Assembly (NCBI RefSeq): GCF_000733295.1
Contig: NZ_JPMI01000277.1
Span: 1 to 64,000 of the forward strand
Direction: 5' to 3'
Length of the DNA: 64,000 nt
Source: Archangium violaceum Cb vi76
GTDB lineage: Bacteria > Myxococcota > Myxococcia > Myxococcales > Myxococcaceae
Numbering within the stretch: position 1 is the stretch's first letter; each line of letters opens with the position of its first letter. The notes under the pieces were generated by a model. The model saw nothing but the letters and a program-made list of their open reading frames with translations. It was not told the DNA's origin and did no database searches. Positions 6,785-15,544 of this stretch are shown here, one piece after another. A program made the position numbers and the translations under genes.

Positions 6785-8863
6785 TCAGCGGGCGAGCGCG
6801 GCTTCGGTGGCTCGCAGCAGCGGCTCGGCGCTCACCGGAGCGCCCGTGGCGTTCGTCATCCACACGTCCGGGGTCAACGCACCCTGGCTCGCCATCCGCT
6901 CGAACTCCGCCCCCAGGTTGCCTGCCTTCTTCAGGTGCTCCTCCATCTGGAAGGAGATCAGGTGCCCCAACGGATAGTCGGCCAGGTACAGGGGATAGGA
7001 GATCATGTGGCTGTAGATGCCGAGCAGCGGCGTCCCCTGCCCTCCCAGCACCGGCGCGTAGTACCGGTCCCACGTCTCCTGGGCGATGCGCACCACCGCC
7101 TCGCGCAACCGCGCGGGCGTGGCATCCGGGTGCTCGTAGAGCCAGTGCCACACGGCGACATCCACCAGCGCCACCCCGGCGATCTCCCACGTCTGCCAGA
7201 AGTCGTTGAGCACCCGCTCGCGCTCGCTGGCCGCGTCCGGCTTCGCCTGTCCCAACAGCTCCAGGTCCCTCGCCTGGAAGACGAAGGCCAGCGCCTCGGT
7301 GAAGGCGCTGTTGGGCACGCCCGTCAGCAACGTGTGGTCCACCGAATAGAGCGAGAACACCTGCTCCACGTTGTGCCCCAACTCATGCACGGCGATGTTG
7401 TAGCCCTTGTAGTCCATGCCCTGGGGGCCCACCCGCGTACGCAGCCGGGGGAAGTCCCCGCGCCGCATCGCCTGCATCGCATGCCCCGCCCCACGCGAGG
7501 CATCCACCCGGATGTGCGCCGCCAGGAAGGCCGCCTTCTCCTTCGAGAAACCCAGCCCCTGGAGGATGCGCGGCAGATCCCTGGCGAACGCATCCGCCGT
7601 CGGGTAGCGCTGGCGCGTCAGCGTGTTCAGCTCGTCCTCGGACAGCTTCCCGCTCGCCTTGAAACCGGCGTACCACAGGTCCTGCGGTTCCAGCTTCCGG
7701 CCCAACCGGGACTCGATCTCCTTCGCCACCCGGGGCACCAGCGGCGACGCCAGCACCTGCTCCAGCAACGCCTTCACCCGGGCCTCGGGCAGCTCGCGCC
7801 CCAGCTCGAAACTGCGGGCCACGGCCGTGGGCGCCACCGGCACATACGGATCCTCCATCCGCGCCGCGTGGAACTGCGCGAGCAGCTTCGCGTAGCGCAC
7901 GTCCTCCTCGCGCTTGCCCTCCAGCACCACCGGACGCTGGGGCGCGTCCTTCTCCACCTCGCTGGCCGGCGCTTCCTTCACCTCGTTGGTGAACGGATTC
8001 CAGTCCACCCTCGGGTTGTCGATGACCGCCGCGGGGATGCTCTGCGTGACGATGCGCTCCATCACCTTGACGATCATCCGCTGCTTCGCCACGCCCTCGG
8101 GATCCGCGTAACGGGACTTCAGCTCGTCACGCAGGTTCCAGTGGCTGATCAGCCGCATCCCCGAGGGGAAGAGCCGGCGTCCCTGCTCGTCCAGCAGGTG
8201 GTGCATCCAGATGTTGTACTCGGCGATGTAGAGGTCCGCGTCCGCGCCCGCCCGCGAGGAGGCCTGCCGCACCTCCGCGGGCACGCGGCTGTTGAATCGG
8301 CCGGTGAGCCGGGCCTCGGCCCACTGGCGGCGCGTGTAGCCGGGGCCCTTCTCCATCCGCTCAGCCAGCGTGGTGAGTGGGAAGTTGAGCAGCGCCACGA
8401 AGCCCACCTTCGCCCGGAAGAGATCCTCGGTAACGTGCGCCGCCGGATCATACGCGGCCAGCAGCGGATCCACCGGCAGCAGCGGCCCGAGGTCCAGGTC
8501 CGTGGGGCGCCGCAGCTCCGTGTTGATCTCATGCAGGTGACCATCGAGCTGCTCGAAGGTCGTCTCCAGCCGGGCCAGGGTGGCATCGAGCTGCTTCTCG
8601 TCGGCGATGAAGTGCTCGCACACGAAGGCGCCCAGGTCCCCGTCCTCAACGCGCCACAATGAGGCCACCTGGTCCACGCCCCGCTCGATGCGGACCCGCT
8701 GCGCCTCGCCATGACGGGAGACGAGCTCGGCCTTCAGGGCCGGGAGATCGGCGGTGTGCTTCATGGGACGGGCCTCCGCGGGCGAAGCACCCGCTGGGAC
8801 AGGGGACGGGCCGGACGCGCAACCAAGCGCGGCCAGCAATGGAAACAACGCGGCACGCTTCAT
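6785..8863 (-). CDS. Lipoprotein zinc metallopeptidase (M3-like, HELGH)
   Basis: 692 aa from ATG 8863; the frame is open further upstream, but the lipoprotein signal (MKRAALFPLLAALGC) fixes the start. The catalytic motif HELGHNVEQVF is near residue 510, followed about 30 residues later by AFTEALAFVFQ, supplying the second zinc-side Glu of a gluzincin. The mostly helical body (DLYIAEYNIWMHHLLDEQG, IAQETWDRYYAPV) resembles oligopeptidases of the M3 and related families. It should be anchored in the envelope and degrade peptides, in keeping with a proteolytic predator. The substrate range is unknown. The next gene upstream is cold-shock, transcribed the same way but with its own terminator. Confidence 0.75.
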   Translation of the reverse strand: MKRAALFPLLAALGCASGPSPVPAGASPAEARPMKHTADLPALKAELVSRHGEAQRVRIERGVDQVASLWRVEDGDLGAFVCEHFIADEKQLDATLARLETTFEQLDGHLHEINTELRRPTDLDLGPLLPVDPLLAAYDPAAHVTEDLFRAKVGFVALLNFPLTTLAERMEKGPGYTRRQWAEARLTGRFNSRVPAEVRQASSRAGADADLYIAEYNIWMHHLLDEQGRRLFPSGMRLISHWNLRDELKSRYADPEGVAKQRMIVKVMERIVTQSIPAAVIDNPRVDWNPFTNEVKEAPASEVEKDAPQRPVVLEGKREEDVRYAKLLAQFHAARMEDPYVPVAPTAVARSFELGRELPEARVKALLEQVLASPLVPRVAKEIESRLGRKLEPQDLWYAGFKASGKLSEDELNTLTRQRYPTADAFARDLPRILQGLGFSKEKAAFLAAHIRVDASRGAGHAMQAMRRGDFPRLRTRVGPQGMDYKGYNIAVHELGHNVEQVFSLYSVDHTLLTGVPNSAFTEALAFVFQARDLELLGQAKPDAASERERVLNDFWQTWEIAGVALVDVAVWHWLYEHPDATPARLREAVVRIAQETWDRYYAPVLGGQGTPLLGIYSHMISYPLYLADYPLGHLISFQMEEHLKKAGNLGAEFERMASQGALTPDVWMTNATGAPVSAEPLLRATEAALAR

Positions 8864-8909
8864 GAGAAACCTGGACGGTGAGAGGGACACGCGAGGACTC
8901 CAGACATGA

Positions 8910-8943
8910 AAAAGGGCCCGGCCCCAGTGGGTCGGACCCTTTT
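8910..8943 (-). terminator. Intrinsic terminator of the cold-shock gene
   Basis: A 15-bp stem with one mismatch and one G-U pair: bases 8910-8924 pair with 8929-8943 around a 4-base loop. On the minus strand the stem ends in TTTTT, a classic intrinsic terminator 28 bases beyond the stop of the cold-shock gene. Confidence 0.8.
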
Positions 8944-8970
8944 CAGGAACAACGTACGAAACAGCCGGAA

Positions 8971-9174
8971 TCAGACGGCGCGGACGTTCTGCGCCTGCAG
9001 GCCCTTCGGACCGCGGCCCACCTCGAACTCCACCCGCTGGCCTTCGGCCAGGGTGCGGAAGCCATCCATGTTGATGGCGGAGTGGTGGCAGAACACGTCC
9101 TCGCCACCGCCATCCTGCGTGATGAATCCGAACCCCTTCGCATCGTTGAACCACTTCACGGTACCAGTCGCCAT
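8971..9174 (-). CDS. Cold-shock protein, CspA family
   Basis: 67 aa, full length for the family: one OB-fold nucleic-acid-binding domain. RNP1 is seen as KGFGFI and RNP2 as DVFCHHSAI, which bind single-stranded RNA or DNA. It should act as an RNA chaperone in the cytoplasm. GAAGAAGAG precedes the ATG. The roughly 120-base space up to the end of the M2 peptidase gene would hold the promoter and 5' leader; leaders of csp genes are often thermoregulatory, but I cannot show that here. A strong terminator follows. Confidence 0.95.
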   Translation of the reverse strand: MATGTVKWFNDAKGFGFITQDGGGEDVFCHHSAINMDGFRTLAEGQRVEFEVGRGPKGLQAQNVRAV

Positions 9175-9297
9175 TTGCTCTTCTTCTTTCAGACAGACGG
9201 GCGCGGAAATCTGCCGCCCGGCCCGGCTGGTCGATACCCAGCCAAGCGGGCACGAATTTAAGCGGGGCCGCCAACCCTGTCTACTCCTGGCGAGCCC

Positions 9298-11214
9298 CTA
9301 CCACCCACACTTCTGGCCCTTGTTCTGCTCCTGGAGCCAGGTGCGCAGCGGAGCGAAGTACTCCAGCATCGCCGAGGCATCCATCTCGCGCTCACCGGTG
9401 AGGGCCTGGAGCGCATCCGGCCAGGGCTTGCTGGCACCCATCTCCAGCATGGCCTGCAGGCGGCGGCCGGCCTCCTTGTTGCCGTAGATGGAGCACTCGT
9501 GGAGGGCGCCCTTCTGGCCCGCGGCCTGGCAGAGCGCGCGGTGGAACTGGAACTGGAGGATGCGCGCCAGGAAGTAGCGCGTGTAGGGGACGTTGGCGGG
9601 GACGTGGTACTTGGCGCCCGGATCGAAGTCATTCTCGGTGCGCTCCACCGGGGCGCGCACGCCCTGGTACTTCTCACGCAGCGCCCACCAGGCCTTGTTG
9701 TAGTCCTCCGGCTTCACCCGCCCGGAGAAGACCTCCCAGCGCCACTGGTCCACCAGCAGGCCGAAGGGCAGGAAGGCCACCTTCTCCATGGCGTCCTTCA
9801 TCTGCAGGTTGATGAGGCCCTTGTCTCCCTTGGGGACCTCCTTCAGCAGGCCCACCTGCTTGAGGTAACCCGGGGTGATGGAGAGGGTGAGCGCATCGCC
9901 GATGGCCTCGTGGAAGCCGTCATGCGCGCCGGCCTGATAGAGCACCGGAAGCTTGTAGTAATACGTGTAGTAGTAGTCGTGGCCCAGCTCGTGGTGGATG
10001 GTGACCAGATCCTCCTCGGTGGGCTTGATGCACATCTTGATGCGCACGTCGTTGTCGTAGGTGATGTCCCAGGCGCTGGCGTGGCACACCACCTCGCGGT
10101 CCCTCGGCTTGGTGAACTGCGAGCGCTGCCAGAACGTCTCCGGAAGCGACTTGAGCCCCAGCGAGGTGAAGAAGCTCTCGCCCATCTTCACCATGCGCAG
10201 GGCATCGTAGTTCTGCCGCTTCAGCTCGGCGTCCACGTCCAGGCTGGGCTGGCCCTTGTAGGGCTCCACCATGGCGTAGATGTTGTTCCACTCCTGGGAC
10301 CACATGTTGCCGAGCAGGTGCGCGGGAATGGGCTTGCCGGCGGGCACCTTGTCCTCGCCGTACTGCTTCGCCAGCCGGGCGCGCACGTAGCAGTGCAGAT
10401 CGTCATAGAGGGGCTTCACCTGCCCCCACAACCGCTGTGCCTCCTTCTCGAAGGCCTCGGGCGGCATGTCGTAGTTGGAGCGCCAGAGCGCGCCCGTGTC
10501 CGCGAAGCCGATCTCCTGGGCGCCCTCGTTGGAGAGCTGTACCAGCCGCTGGTAGAGCGGGCGCATCGGCGTCGAGATGGTGTGCCAGCCCGTCCACGCC
10601 TCCAGCAGCTCGTCGTAGTTGCGGCTCCTGGCCATCACATCGGACAGATCGCCCAGGTCCTTGCACTGCCCCTTGCCATCCTTGCCGCAGTACTTGCCCT
10701 TGCCGTAGATGCCGTCGAGCTTCGCGGCGATACCGGCCAGCTCCGCGCGCTTCTGCGCATCGCTCGGCGCGGGCAGCGTGGAGGACACCCGCAACAGGTG
10801 CAGCGTGCGCGAGGTGTCCGCGTCCAGGCCCTGCACGTCCTTGAAGCGCGCGGCCTCCTTGATGGCCTGGCTGACGTAGGCGAGCACCTCCTCGTTGACC
10901 AGGGCGGCGTTCCGCTCGGTGTCATCGGTGATGTACGTGGACTTGATCCAGTCCGCCGTGGCCTGCCGCGTCCACAGACGCTTGAGATCTTCGTTCACCC
11001 GGGTGGCGAACTGACGCGCGTCCTCGGCGGTGGACGGCGCGGCTTCGGCGGGCTTCTGCGGCTCCGCGGCGGGCGCGGCGGCGGCGGGGCGCGTCTCCTC
11101 GGGAGAACCGGTGGTGGAACCATGGGCCGAGGACGTACAGCCAGGAGAGGCGATGAGCGGGACGACCACGAGGGCCGCGCGCACGAGGGACTTGATGGGA
11201 GAGGTGCTGTTCAT
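9298..11214 (-). CDS. Peptidyl-dipeptidase, M2 family (ACE-like) lipoprotein
   Basis: 638 aa from ATG 11214, where a signal ending in the lipobox LIASPGC begins. The zinc site is HHELGHDYYYTYYY near residue 400, with the third ligand in FHEAIGDALTLS 24 residues on, the spacing of angiotensin-converting-enzyme-type M2 peptidases. Length, the N-terminal helical lid and the C-terminal FQFHRALCQAAG, where ACE has its chloride-site Arg, also fit. It should cleave dipeptides from the C-termini of oligopeptides outside the inner membrane. With the metallopeptidase at 6785-8863 it is the second envelope peptidase in this stretch. Confidence 0.88.
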   Translation of the reverse strand: MNSTSPIKSLVRAALVVVPLIASPGCTSSAHGSTTGSPEETRPAAAAPAAEPQKPAEAAPSTAEDARQFATRVNEDLKRLWTRQATADWIKSTYITDDTERNAALVNEEVLAYVSQAIKEAARFKDVQGLDADTSRTLHLLRVSSTLPAPSDAQKRAELAGIAAKLDGIYGKGKYCGKDGKGQCKDLGDLSDVMARSRNYDELLEAWTGWHTISTPMRPLYQRLVQLSNEGAQEIGFADTGALWRSNYDMPPEAFEKEAQRLWGQVKPLYDDLHCYVRARLAKQYGEDKVPAGKPIPAHLLGNMWSQEWNNIYAMVEPYKGQPSLDVDAELKRQNYDALRMVKMGESFFTSLGLKSLPETFWQRSQFTKPRDREVVCHASAWDITYDNDVRIKMCIKPTEEDLVTIHHELGHDYYYTYYYKLPVLYQAGAHDGFHEAIGDALTLSITPGYLKQVGLLKEVPKGDKGLINLQMKDAMEKVAFLPFGLLVDQWRWEVFSGRVKPEDYNKAWWALREKYQGVRAPVERTENDFDPGAKYHVPANVPYTRYFLARILQFQFHRALCQAAGQKGALHECSIYGNKEAGRRLQAMLEMGASKPWPDALQALTGEREMDASAMLEYFAPLRTWLQEQNKGQKCGW

Positions 11215-11406
11215 GTCGGGGCGCAACCGTAGAGGAAGGCCCTCGGGCAACGCACCTTCAAAGTGACGGGATGTTCACCGCTGGGGAGCCGCCCCGGGCG
11301 ACAGGGACTCCCCACGCTCCCTCGCCCTCCGGGAGAGGGTTGGGGTGAGGGTATCGCGCGTCCCGGGTTGAGCCCGTGAGATGCACCCGTGGTAAGAGGG
11401 ACCCCG

Positions 11407-11937
11407 ATGTCCGTGCTCCACCGTGCGCTCCCCGCCCTGCTGCTGTCCTCCCTGCTCGCCTGTGGTCCGAGCGAGCCCGAGGACTGCTCCCGCTACGGCA
11501 TTTCCCTGTCCCCGCCGCCCGCGAGCGCGAGGCACCTCACCTGCTCGAGCACCGCGTGCGGAGACGGGCAGAACCCGCCCACGAGCGGGGACCACTGTGG
11601 CGACACGCTGCGCTGCCGGGTCCACGACACCGAGCAGAACCGGTGCGTGTGGCTGCACAACCTGGAGCACGGGCACGCGGTCTTCCTCTACAACTGCCCC
11701 GAGGGCTGCCCCGAGGTCGTCGCCACGTTGGAATCGCTGCGTCAGGAGGCGAAGACGGGCAGCAACGGAGCCATCCGTGCCCTCGTCGCCCCGGACTCGC
11801 GGATTCCCACGCGAGTGGCCGCCCTGCTGTGGCGGCGCTCCTGGGGGGCGGACGCGCCAGACGCGAACGCCATCCGCTGCCTCCTGCAGCACCAGGACGC
11901 CCAAGCCCCCGAACCCGAGCTCGCCTGCCTGCCATGA
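11407..11937 (+). CDS. DUF3105 lipoprotein
   Basis: 176 aa from ATG 11407, preceded by AGAGGG. The signal MSVLHRALPALLLSSLLAC ends in a lipobox, so the protein is lipid-anchored. The core HNLEHGHAVFLYNCPEGC is the signature of DUF3105, a family of secreted proteins of unknown biochemical role. Six cysteines in the mature part suggest disulfides. Its stop codon overlaps the ATG of the next gene (ATGA), so the two are translationally coupled. Upstream, about 11315-11358, is a GC-rich imperfect inverted repeat of the CCCTC/GAGGG kind that recurs in GC-rich genomes. Confidence 0.75.
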   Translation: MSVLHRALPALLLSSLLACGPSEPEDCSRYGISLSPPPASARHLTCSSTACGDGQNPPTSGDHCGDTLRCRVHDTEQNRCVWLHNLEHGHAVFLYNCPEGCPEVVATLESLRQEAKTGSNGAIRALVAPDSRIPTRVAALLWRRSWGADAPDANAIRCLLQHQDAQAPEPELACLP

Positions 11938-13037
11938 GTTCCGCCCCTAACTCCGAGCGCGTCCGCGCCATCGACTGGCTGCGCGGCATCGCCGTGCTGT
12001 TCATGGTCCAGTGCCACGCGCTGGTGCTGCTGACCCCCGAGCTGCGCCAGAGCAAGACGACGAAGTACCTGCTCATGATCGACGGGCTGGTGGCTCCGTC
12101 CTTCCTCTTCGCCGCGGGCTTCGCGCTCGCCATGCTGCTGGTCCGCAGCGCCGCGAGCGGCAAACGGAGCGAGCGGCTCGGGCGCAACCTGCGCCGGGCC
12201 CTGCAAGTGCTCGGCGTGGCCACGCTGGTCAACTGGATGTGGTTCCCCCTGTTCCGGGAGCCGAAGTGGCTGGTGCGCCTGGACATCCTCCACTGCGTGG
12301 GGCTGTCGCTGCTGCTCGTCCTGCCGGTGGCCGCCTGGCTGGCCTCTCGGCCGCGGGTGCTGCGGGGCGTGGCGCTGGCGCTGGCGCTCATCGTCTTCTT
12401 CCTCTCGCCGCTGGGCGAGGCCGCGCAGGGGCCGTGGGCCTACGTGCTCAACAAGTCCACCGGGGCCGTCTTCCCCCTGCTGCCGTGGCTCGGCTTCACG
12501 TGGCTCGGAGCGTACGCGGGGGCTGTGGCCGGCGAGCAGGGCCGCGCGGGGCTGGTCCGAGCCCTGGTGTTCCTCGTGGGGCTCGGGTTCGCGGGCTGGA
12601 TGGCGGCGGAGCCCCTCCGCGACATGTACCCGGAGCACCGCTTCTTCGTCACCAACCCCTCCAACGCGGCCGAGCGCTGGATGTGGGTGAGCCTCCTGTT
12701 GCTCGGGCTGATGGAGCTGGAGCGGCGGACGGCCTCCACGGGAGAGCCCTCCCGGGTGCGGCGCTTCGTGGAGACGTTCGGCACGTCGTCCATGTCCGCG
12801 TACTTCTTCCACGAGGCGCTGCTCTACTTCCACATCTTCGGCTTCTCCTTCGAGAAGGTGTGGGGAGGCCGCAGCGGTTGGGGCCAATACACGCTGCTGA
12901 CGGTGGCGCTGATCGGCCTGACGTACGGGCTGTGCGTCGGGTTGGATGCGGCCCGGAACGTGGTGCGTCGGGCGGGCCGGTTCCTCGTGGAGACGCTCCG
13001 CGGGGGCTTCGGGGAGAAAATCGCCCGATCGGAATAA
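11934..13037 (+). CDS. Membrane acyltransferase, DUF1624/HGSNAT-like
   Basis: 367 aa with about ten hydrophobic helices. It opens with ERVRAIDWLRGIAVLFMV, the conserved start of the heparan-alpha-glucosaminide N-acetyltransferase-like (DUF1624) and related acyltransferase families, which carry acyl groups across the inner membrane. LVRLDILHCVGLSLLLV and FGTSSMSAYFFHEALLYFH are also family-typical. The acceptor is unknown; cell-surface glycans or lipids are the usual guess. It overlaps the DUF3105 lipoprotein gene by four bases, so the two probably act together. Confidence 0.75.
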   Translation: MSSAPNSERVRAIDWLRGIAVLFMVQCHALVLLTPELRQSKTTKYLLMIDGLVAPSFLFAAGFALAMLLVRSAASGKRSERLGRNLRRALQVLGVATLVNWMWFPLFREPKWLVRLDILHCVGLSLLLVLPVAAWLASRPRVLRGVALALALIVFFLSPLGEAAQGPWAYVLNKSTGAVFPLLPWLGFTWLGAYAGAVAGEQGRAGLVRALVFLVGLGFAGWMAAEPLRDMYPEHRFFVTNPSNAAERWMWVSLLLLGLMELERRTASTGEPSRVRRFVETFGTSSMSAYFFHEALLYFHIFGFSFEKVWGGRSGWGQYTLLTVALIGLTYGLCVGLDAARNVVRRAGRFLVETLRGGFGEKIARSE

Positions 13038-13097
13038 ACCCAAATCGAGGCTGGTGCGTTCCGAGCGTCCGTTCCCACGGAAACAACCGGAGCGCAC

Positions 13098-14942
13098 ATG
13101 TCCTCGACCAAGCTGAACCGCCGCCTGACCCGCTGGGGGAGCGCCGCCCTCGCCCTGAGCCTCGCCCCCGCCTGTAGCTACGCGCCTGGGACGAGGGCGT
13201 CCGCCGACGCCGCGCAGTCGGTCGCGTGGCAGTCCCAGACGCGCGAGGTCTCGAAGAGCGAGGCCGCCCCCGCACCGGAAGAAGCCGGGCCCGCGCAGGC
13301 CTCGACTGGGGCCGTTTCGGCGGACGATTCGGCGCGCGAGAAGTCCAAGGATTTCGACGCGAAGGCCGACGTCGCCCGGGTGAGCCCGAAGAAGGTGCCC
13401 ACGAAGCCCGCTCCGGAACCCTCCGTCGCCCTGCCGGTGACGGCGGAAATGCATTCCGAAGCGGAGATGGCCCCTTCCGCGGGCACTCCCGCCACGCCGC
13501 CGCCTCCTGCTCCGGCGAAGAGGATGGCCGCGGGGGCCATGGCCGTGCAGATGCAACCGGAGCCCCCATCGCAGGGCAACAGCTTCACCCACCACGCCGC
13601 CAATGCCTTCACCGAGACGGCCAAGGATCGGTTCTCCACCTTCGCGGTGGACGTGGACACGGCGTCGTACGCGGTGTCGCGCCGCTACCTCAACCAGGGG
13701 GCCCTGCCGCCGCACGCGGCCGTCCGGGTGGAGGAGTTCGTCAACTACTTCAAGTACCGCTACACGCCGCCCGAGCAGGGCGCCTTCACGGTGCACCTCG
13801 AGGGAGCGCCCTCGCCCTTCAACGCGAACCGCCACTTCGTGCGCGTGGGCGTGCAGGGAAAGATCGTCTCGCGCTCGCAGCGCAAGCCCGCGCACCTGGT
13901 CTTCCTGGTGGACACCAGCGGCTCCATGAGCCAGCCGGACAAGCTGCCGCTGGCCAAGGAGGCGATGAAGCTGGCGGTGAAGAACCTCAACGAGAACGAC
14001 ACGGTGGCGCTCGTCACCTACGCGGGCAGCACGCGGGACGTGCTCTCGCCCACGCCGGCCACCAACCTGGAGGCCATCTACAAGGCCATCGACACGCTGG
14101 AGTCCGGCGGCGGTACGGCGATGGGCTCGGGCATGCAGATGGCCTACAAGCACGCGGTGAAGAAGGCCTCGGGCAACGCGGTGTCGCGCGTGGTGGTGCT
14201 CACGGACGGTGACGCCAACATCGGCCCCAACGTCTCCGCGGACTCCATGCTCAACAGCATCCAGGGGTACGTGAAGGAGGGCGTCACGCTGTCCACCATC
14301 GGCTTCGGCATGGGCAACTACCGGGACGACCTGATGGAGAAGCTGGCCAACAAGGGCAACGGCAACTGCTTCTACATCGACAGCTACAAGGAGGCGAAGA
14401 AGGTCTTCGAGTCGCAGCTCACCGGGACGCTGGAGGTGATCGCCAAGGACGTGAAGCTCCAGGTGGAGTTCGATCCGAAGGTGGTGAACCGTTACCGGCT
14501 GGTGGGCTACGAGAACCGGGACATCGCGGACAAGGACTTCCGTGACGACAAGGTGGACGCGGGAGAGATCGGCGCGGGCCACAGCGTGACGGCGGTGTAC
14601 GAGGTGGAGCTGACGGGTGAGAAGGCGCCGCTGGGCACGGTGCGCATCCGCGCCAAGGCGCCCAACGGCACCGAGGCGGCCGAGCAGGCCTTCCCCTTCG
14701 AGCAGAAGATGATGCGGGCGACGCTGGATGGGGCCTCGCCGGACTTCCGCTTCGCGGTGGCGGTGGCGGCCACGGCGGACGTGCTGCGCGGCAGCCCGAG
14801 CGCCCAGGGGTGGAACCTGGCCACGGCGCAGAAGCTCGCCGAGGGCGCCATCGACGGACAGTCGGACCGAGGGGAGTTCGCGAATCTGGTGGCCCGGGCG
14901 CGTGGCCTGCTGGGCAACTCCATGGCTCGAGAGGCCCGCTGA
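13098..14942 (+). CDS. VWA-domain lipoprotein, YfbK-like
   Basis: 614 aa. The signal ends near SLAPAC, a plausible lipobox. Residues 25-160 are Pro/Ala-rich and disordered. Next come the von Willebrand-associated N-terminal domain (RFSTFAVDVDTASYAVSRRY) and a VWA domain with an intact metal site: DTSGSMS, then GGTAMGSG and LTDGDANIG. The C-terminal quarter (DFRFAVAVAATADVLRGS, ANLVARARGLLG) is DUF3520. Family members are envelope proteins of unknown role, probably binding a partner through the metal site. The gene is followed by the left att copy and a terminator whose sequence is repeated after ahcY. Confidence 0.88.
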   Translation: MSSTKLNRRLTRWGSAALALSLAPACSYAPGTRASADAAQSVAWQSQTREVSKSEAAPAPEEAGPAQASTGAVSADDSAREKSKDFDAKADVARVSPKKVPTKPAPEPSVALPVTAEMHSEAEMAPSAGTPATPPPPAPAKRMAAGAMAVQMQPEPPSQGNSFTHHAANAFTETAKDRFSTFAVDVDTASYAVSRRYLNQGALPPHAAVRVEEFVNYFKYRYTPPEQGAFTVHLEGAPSPFNANRHFVRVGVQGKIVSRSQRKPAHLVFLVDTSGSMSQPDKLPLAKEAMKLAVKNLNENDTVALVTYAGSTRDVLSPTPATNLEAIYKAIDTLESGGGTAMGSGMQMAYKHAVKKASGNAVSRVVVLTDGDANIGPNVSADSMLNSIQGYVKEGVTLSTIGFGMGNYRDDLMEKLANKGNGNCFYIDSYKEAKKVFESQLTGTLEVIAKDVKLQVEFDPKVVNRYRLVGYENRDIADKDFRDDKVDAGEIGAGHSVTAVYEVELTGEKAPLGTVRIRAKAPNGTEAAEQAFPFEQKMMRATLDGASPDFRFAVAVAATADVLRGSPSAQGWNLATAQKLAEGAIDGQSDRGEFANLVARARGLLGNSMAREAR

Positions 14943-14959
14943 GCCAATAGAGACAGGGA

Positions 14960-14988
14960 GCGGCGGCTTCGATTCCCGCCGCCTCCAC
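14960..14988 (+). repeat. Left copy of 29-bp att-like repeat (tRNA/tmRNA 3'-end-like)
   Basis: Identical over 29 bases to 18360-18388, exactly 3,400 bases apart. It contains TTCGATTCCCGCCGCCTCCA, which looks like a T-loop, T-stem and acceptor strand of a tRNA or tmRNA, but no complete RNA gene lies upstream at either copy. Such 3' ends are standard targets of tyrosine recombinases. This copy lies inside the reading frame of the integrase tail at 14961-15236, an arrangement known from Myxococcus phage Mx8, whose attP is within its int gene. Confidence 0.75.
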
Positions 14989-15236
14989 TGGAAGTAGCAA
15001 GGCCCCGGCCGCCATCAGGCGAGCCGGGGTTTTCTTTTTCGGCCGAGGCCGCGAGGGGCAGCCGGACGAGCTGGCCGCGCTCCTGGCGCTGCACCTGGAG
15101 TTTCGACACCTCGGAGCAGAGGGCCTCCCACGGGAACGTGGTGTAGAGGTCGATGGTGTTGCCGCTCTTGCGCGGAGTGTGGGTACAGCGCTCGAGGATG
15201 TCCTTCCGGGGGCCATCCGTCAGTGTCGCAGGCCGA
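14961..15236 (-). pseudogene. C-terminal remnant of a tyrosine recombinase (integrase)
   Basis: Reading the minus strand from 15236: ILERCTHTPRK, then DLYTTFPWEALCSEVSKLQV, then a basic tail that runs into the att repeat. The THTPK...LYTTxPWxxLCxEVxKL pattern is, from memory, the C-terminal end of integrases of myxobacterial phages and islands; the catalytic core upstream is gone and the frame is joined at about 15236 to an unrelated exporter fragment. The frame has no stop at the att core and runs on into the VWA gene region, as expected when integration swaps the end of int. Not functional. Confidence 0.55.
15003..15039 (+). terminator. Terminator of the VWA gene, copy 1 of a repeated element
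   Basis: CCCCGGC (15003-15009) pairs with GCCGGGG (15023-15029); an inner CGCC/GGCG stem closes on ATCA, with one bulged A. TTTTCTTTTT follows. The same hairpin with the same loop occurs at 25956-25991 after ahcY. Confidence 0.8.
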
Positions 15237-15405
15237 GTGCCTCCATGTCCTTCACCAGGGCGATGCGCATGCCCGCCGTGCCCGCCAAGCCCAGCGCCGG
15301 GAACAACTCCTTCGCGAAGGTGGCGCCGCCCTGCACGCTCACAATGGCCAGGAGCACTGCGGGGATGGGGGGCAGGGTCCGGGGAGGACTGGCCGAGGGG
15401 GCCTC
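15220..15405 (-). pseudogene. N-terminal fragment of an RhtA/EamA-type exporter
   Basis: On the minus strand the frame reads RTLPPIPAVLLAIVSVQGG, then FAKELFPALG, LAGTAGMRIAL. This is the first transmembrane repeat of EamA-family threonine/homoserine exporters (SVQxGAAxAKxLFP, GTxxxR). Only about 50 of 290 residues are present; a stop follows at 15220 and the remainder is replaced by the integrase fragment, which uses another frame. It marks a deletion or recombination junction inside the island. Confidence 0.6.
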
Positions 15406-15544
15406 ACTTCATGCCCGGCGCCCTACATCCTACCTGTCCCCGATGCGCCTGTCTGCCAGGAGGCGGAGGCTCCTGGATTCACAGAGGCTCCCGCCACCCG
15501 TCTGGTGGACACGGGCGCACTCCTGCGCCTTGGAGAGAGCAGAT

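Noticed and set aside
11315-11358. Terminator of the M2 peptidase gene
   Set aside because: It lies upstream of that gene's start, not downstream; it is better seen as a common GC-rich palindromic repeat.
11742-14582. A 946-codon open frame on the minus strand
   Set aside because: It is the reverse shadow of the acyltransferase and VWA genes; its His/Arg/Gly-rich translation has no domain, and the plus-strand genes have clear motifs and ribosome sites.
14955-15000. A complete tRNA at the left att copy
   Set aside because: The upstream sequence is the end of the VWA gene, so only the 3'-end-like repeat exists.
15179-15544. N-terminal extension of the 839-aa protein from 15179
   Set aside because: The frame is open but overlaps the exporter and integrase remnants on the other strand, and its composition is Arg/Pro-rich shadow sequence; ATG 15545 has a proper ribosome site.
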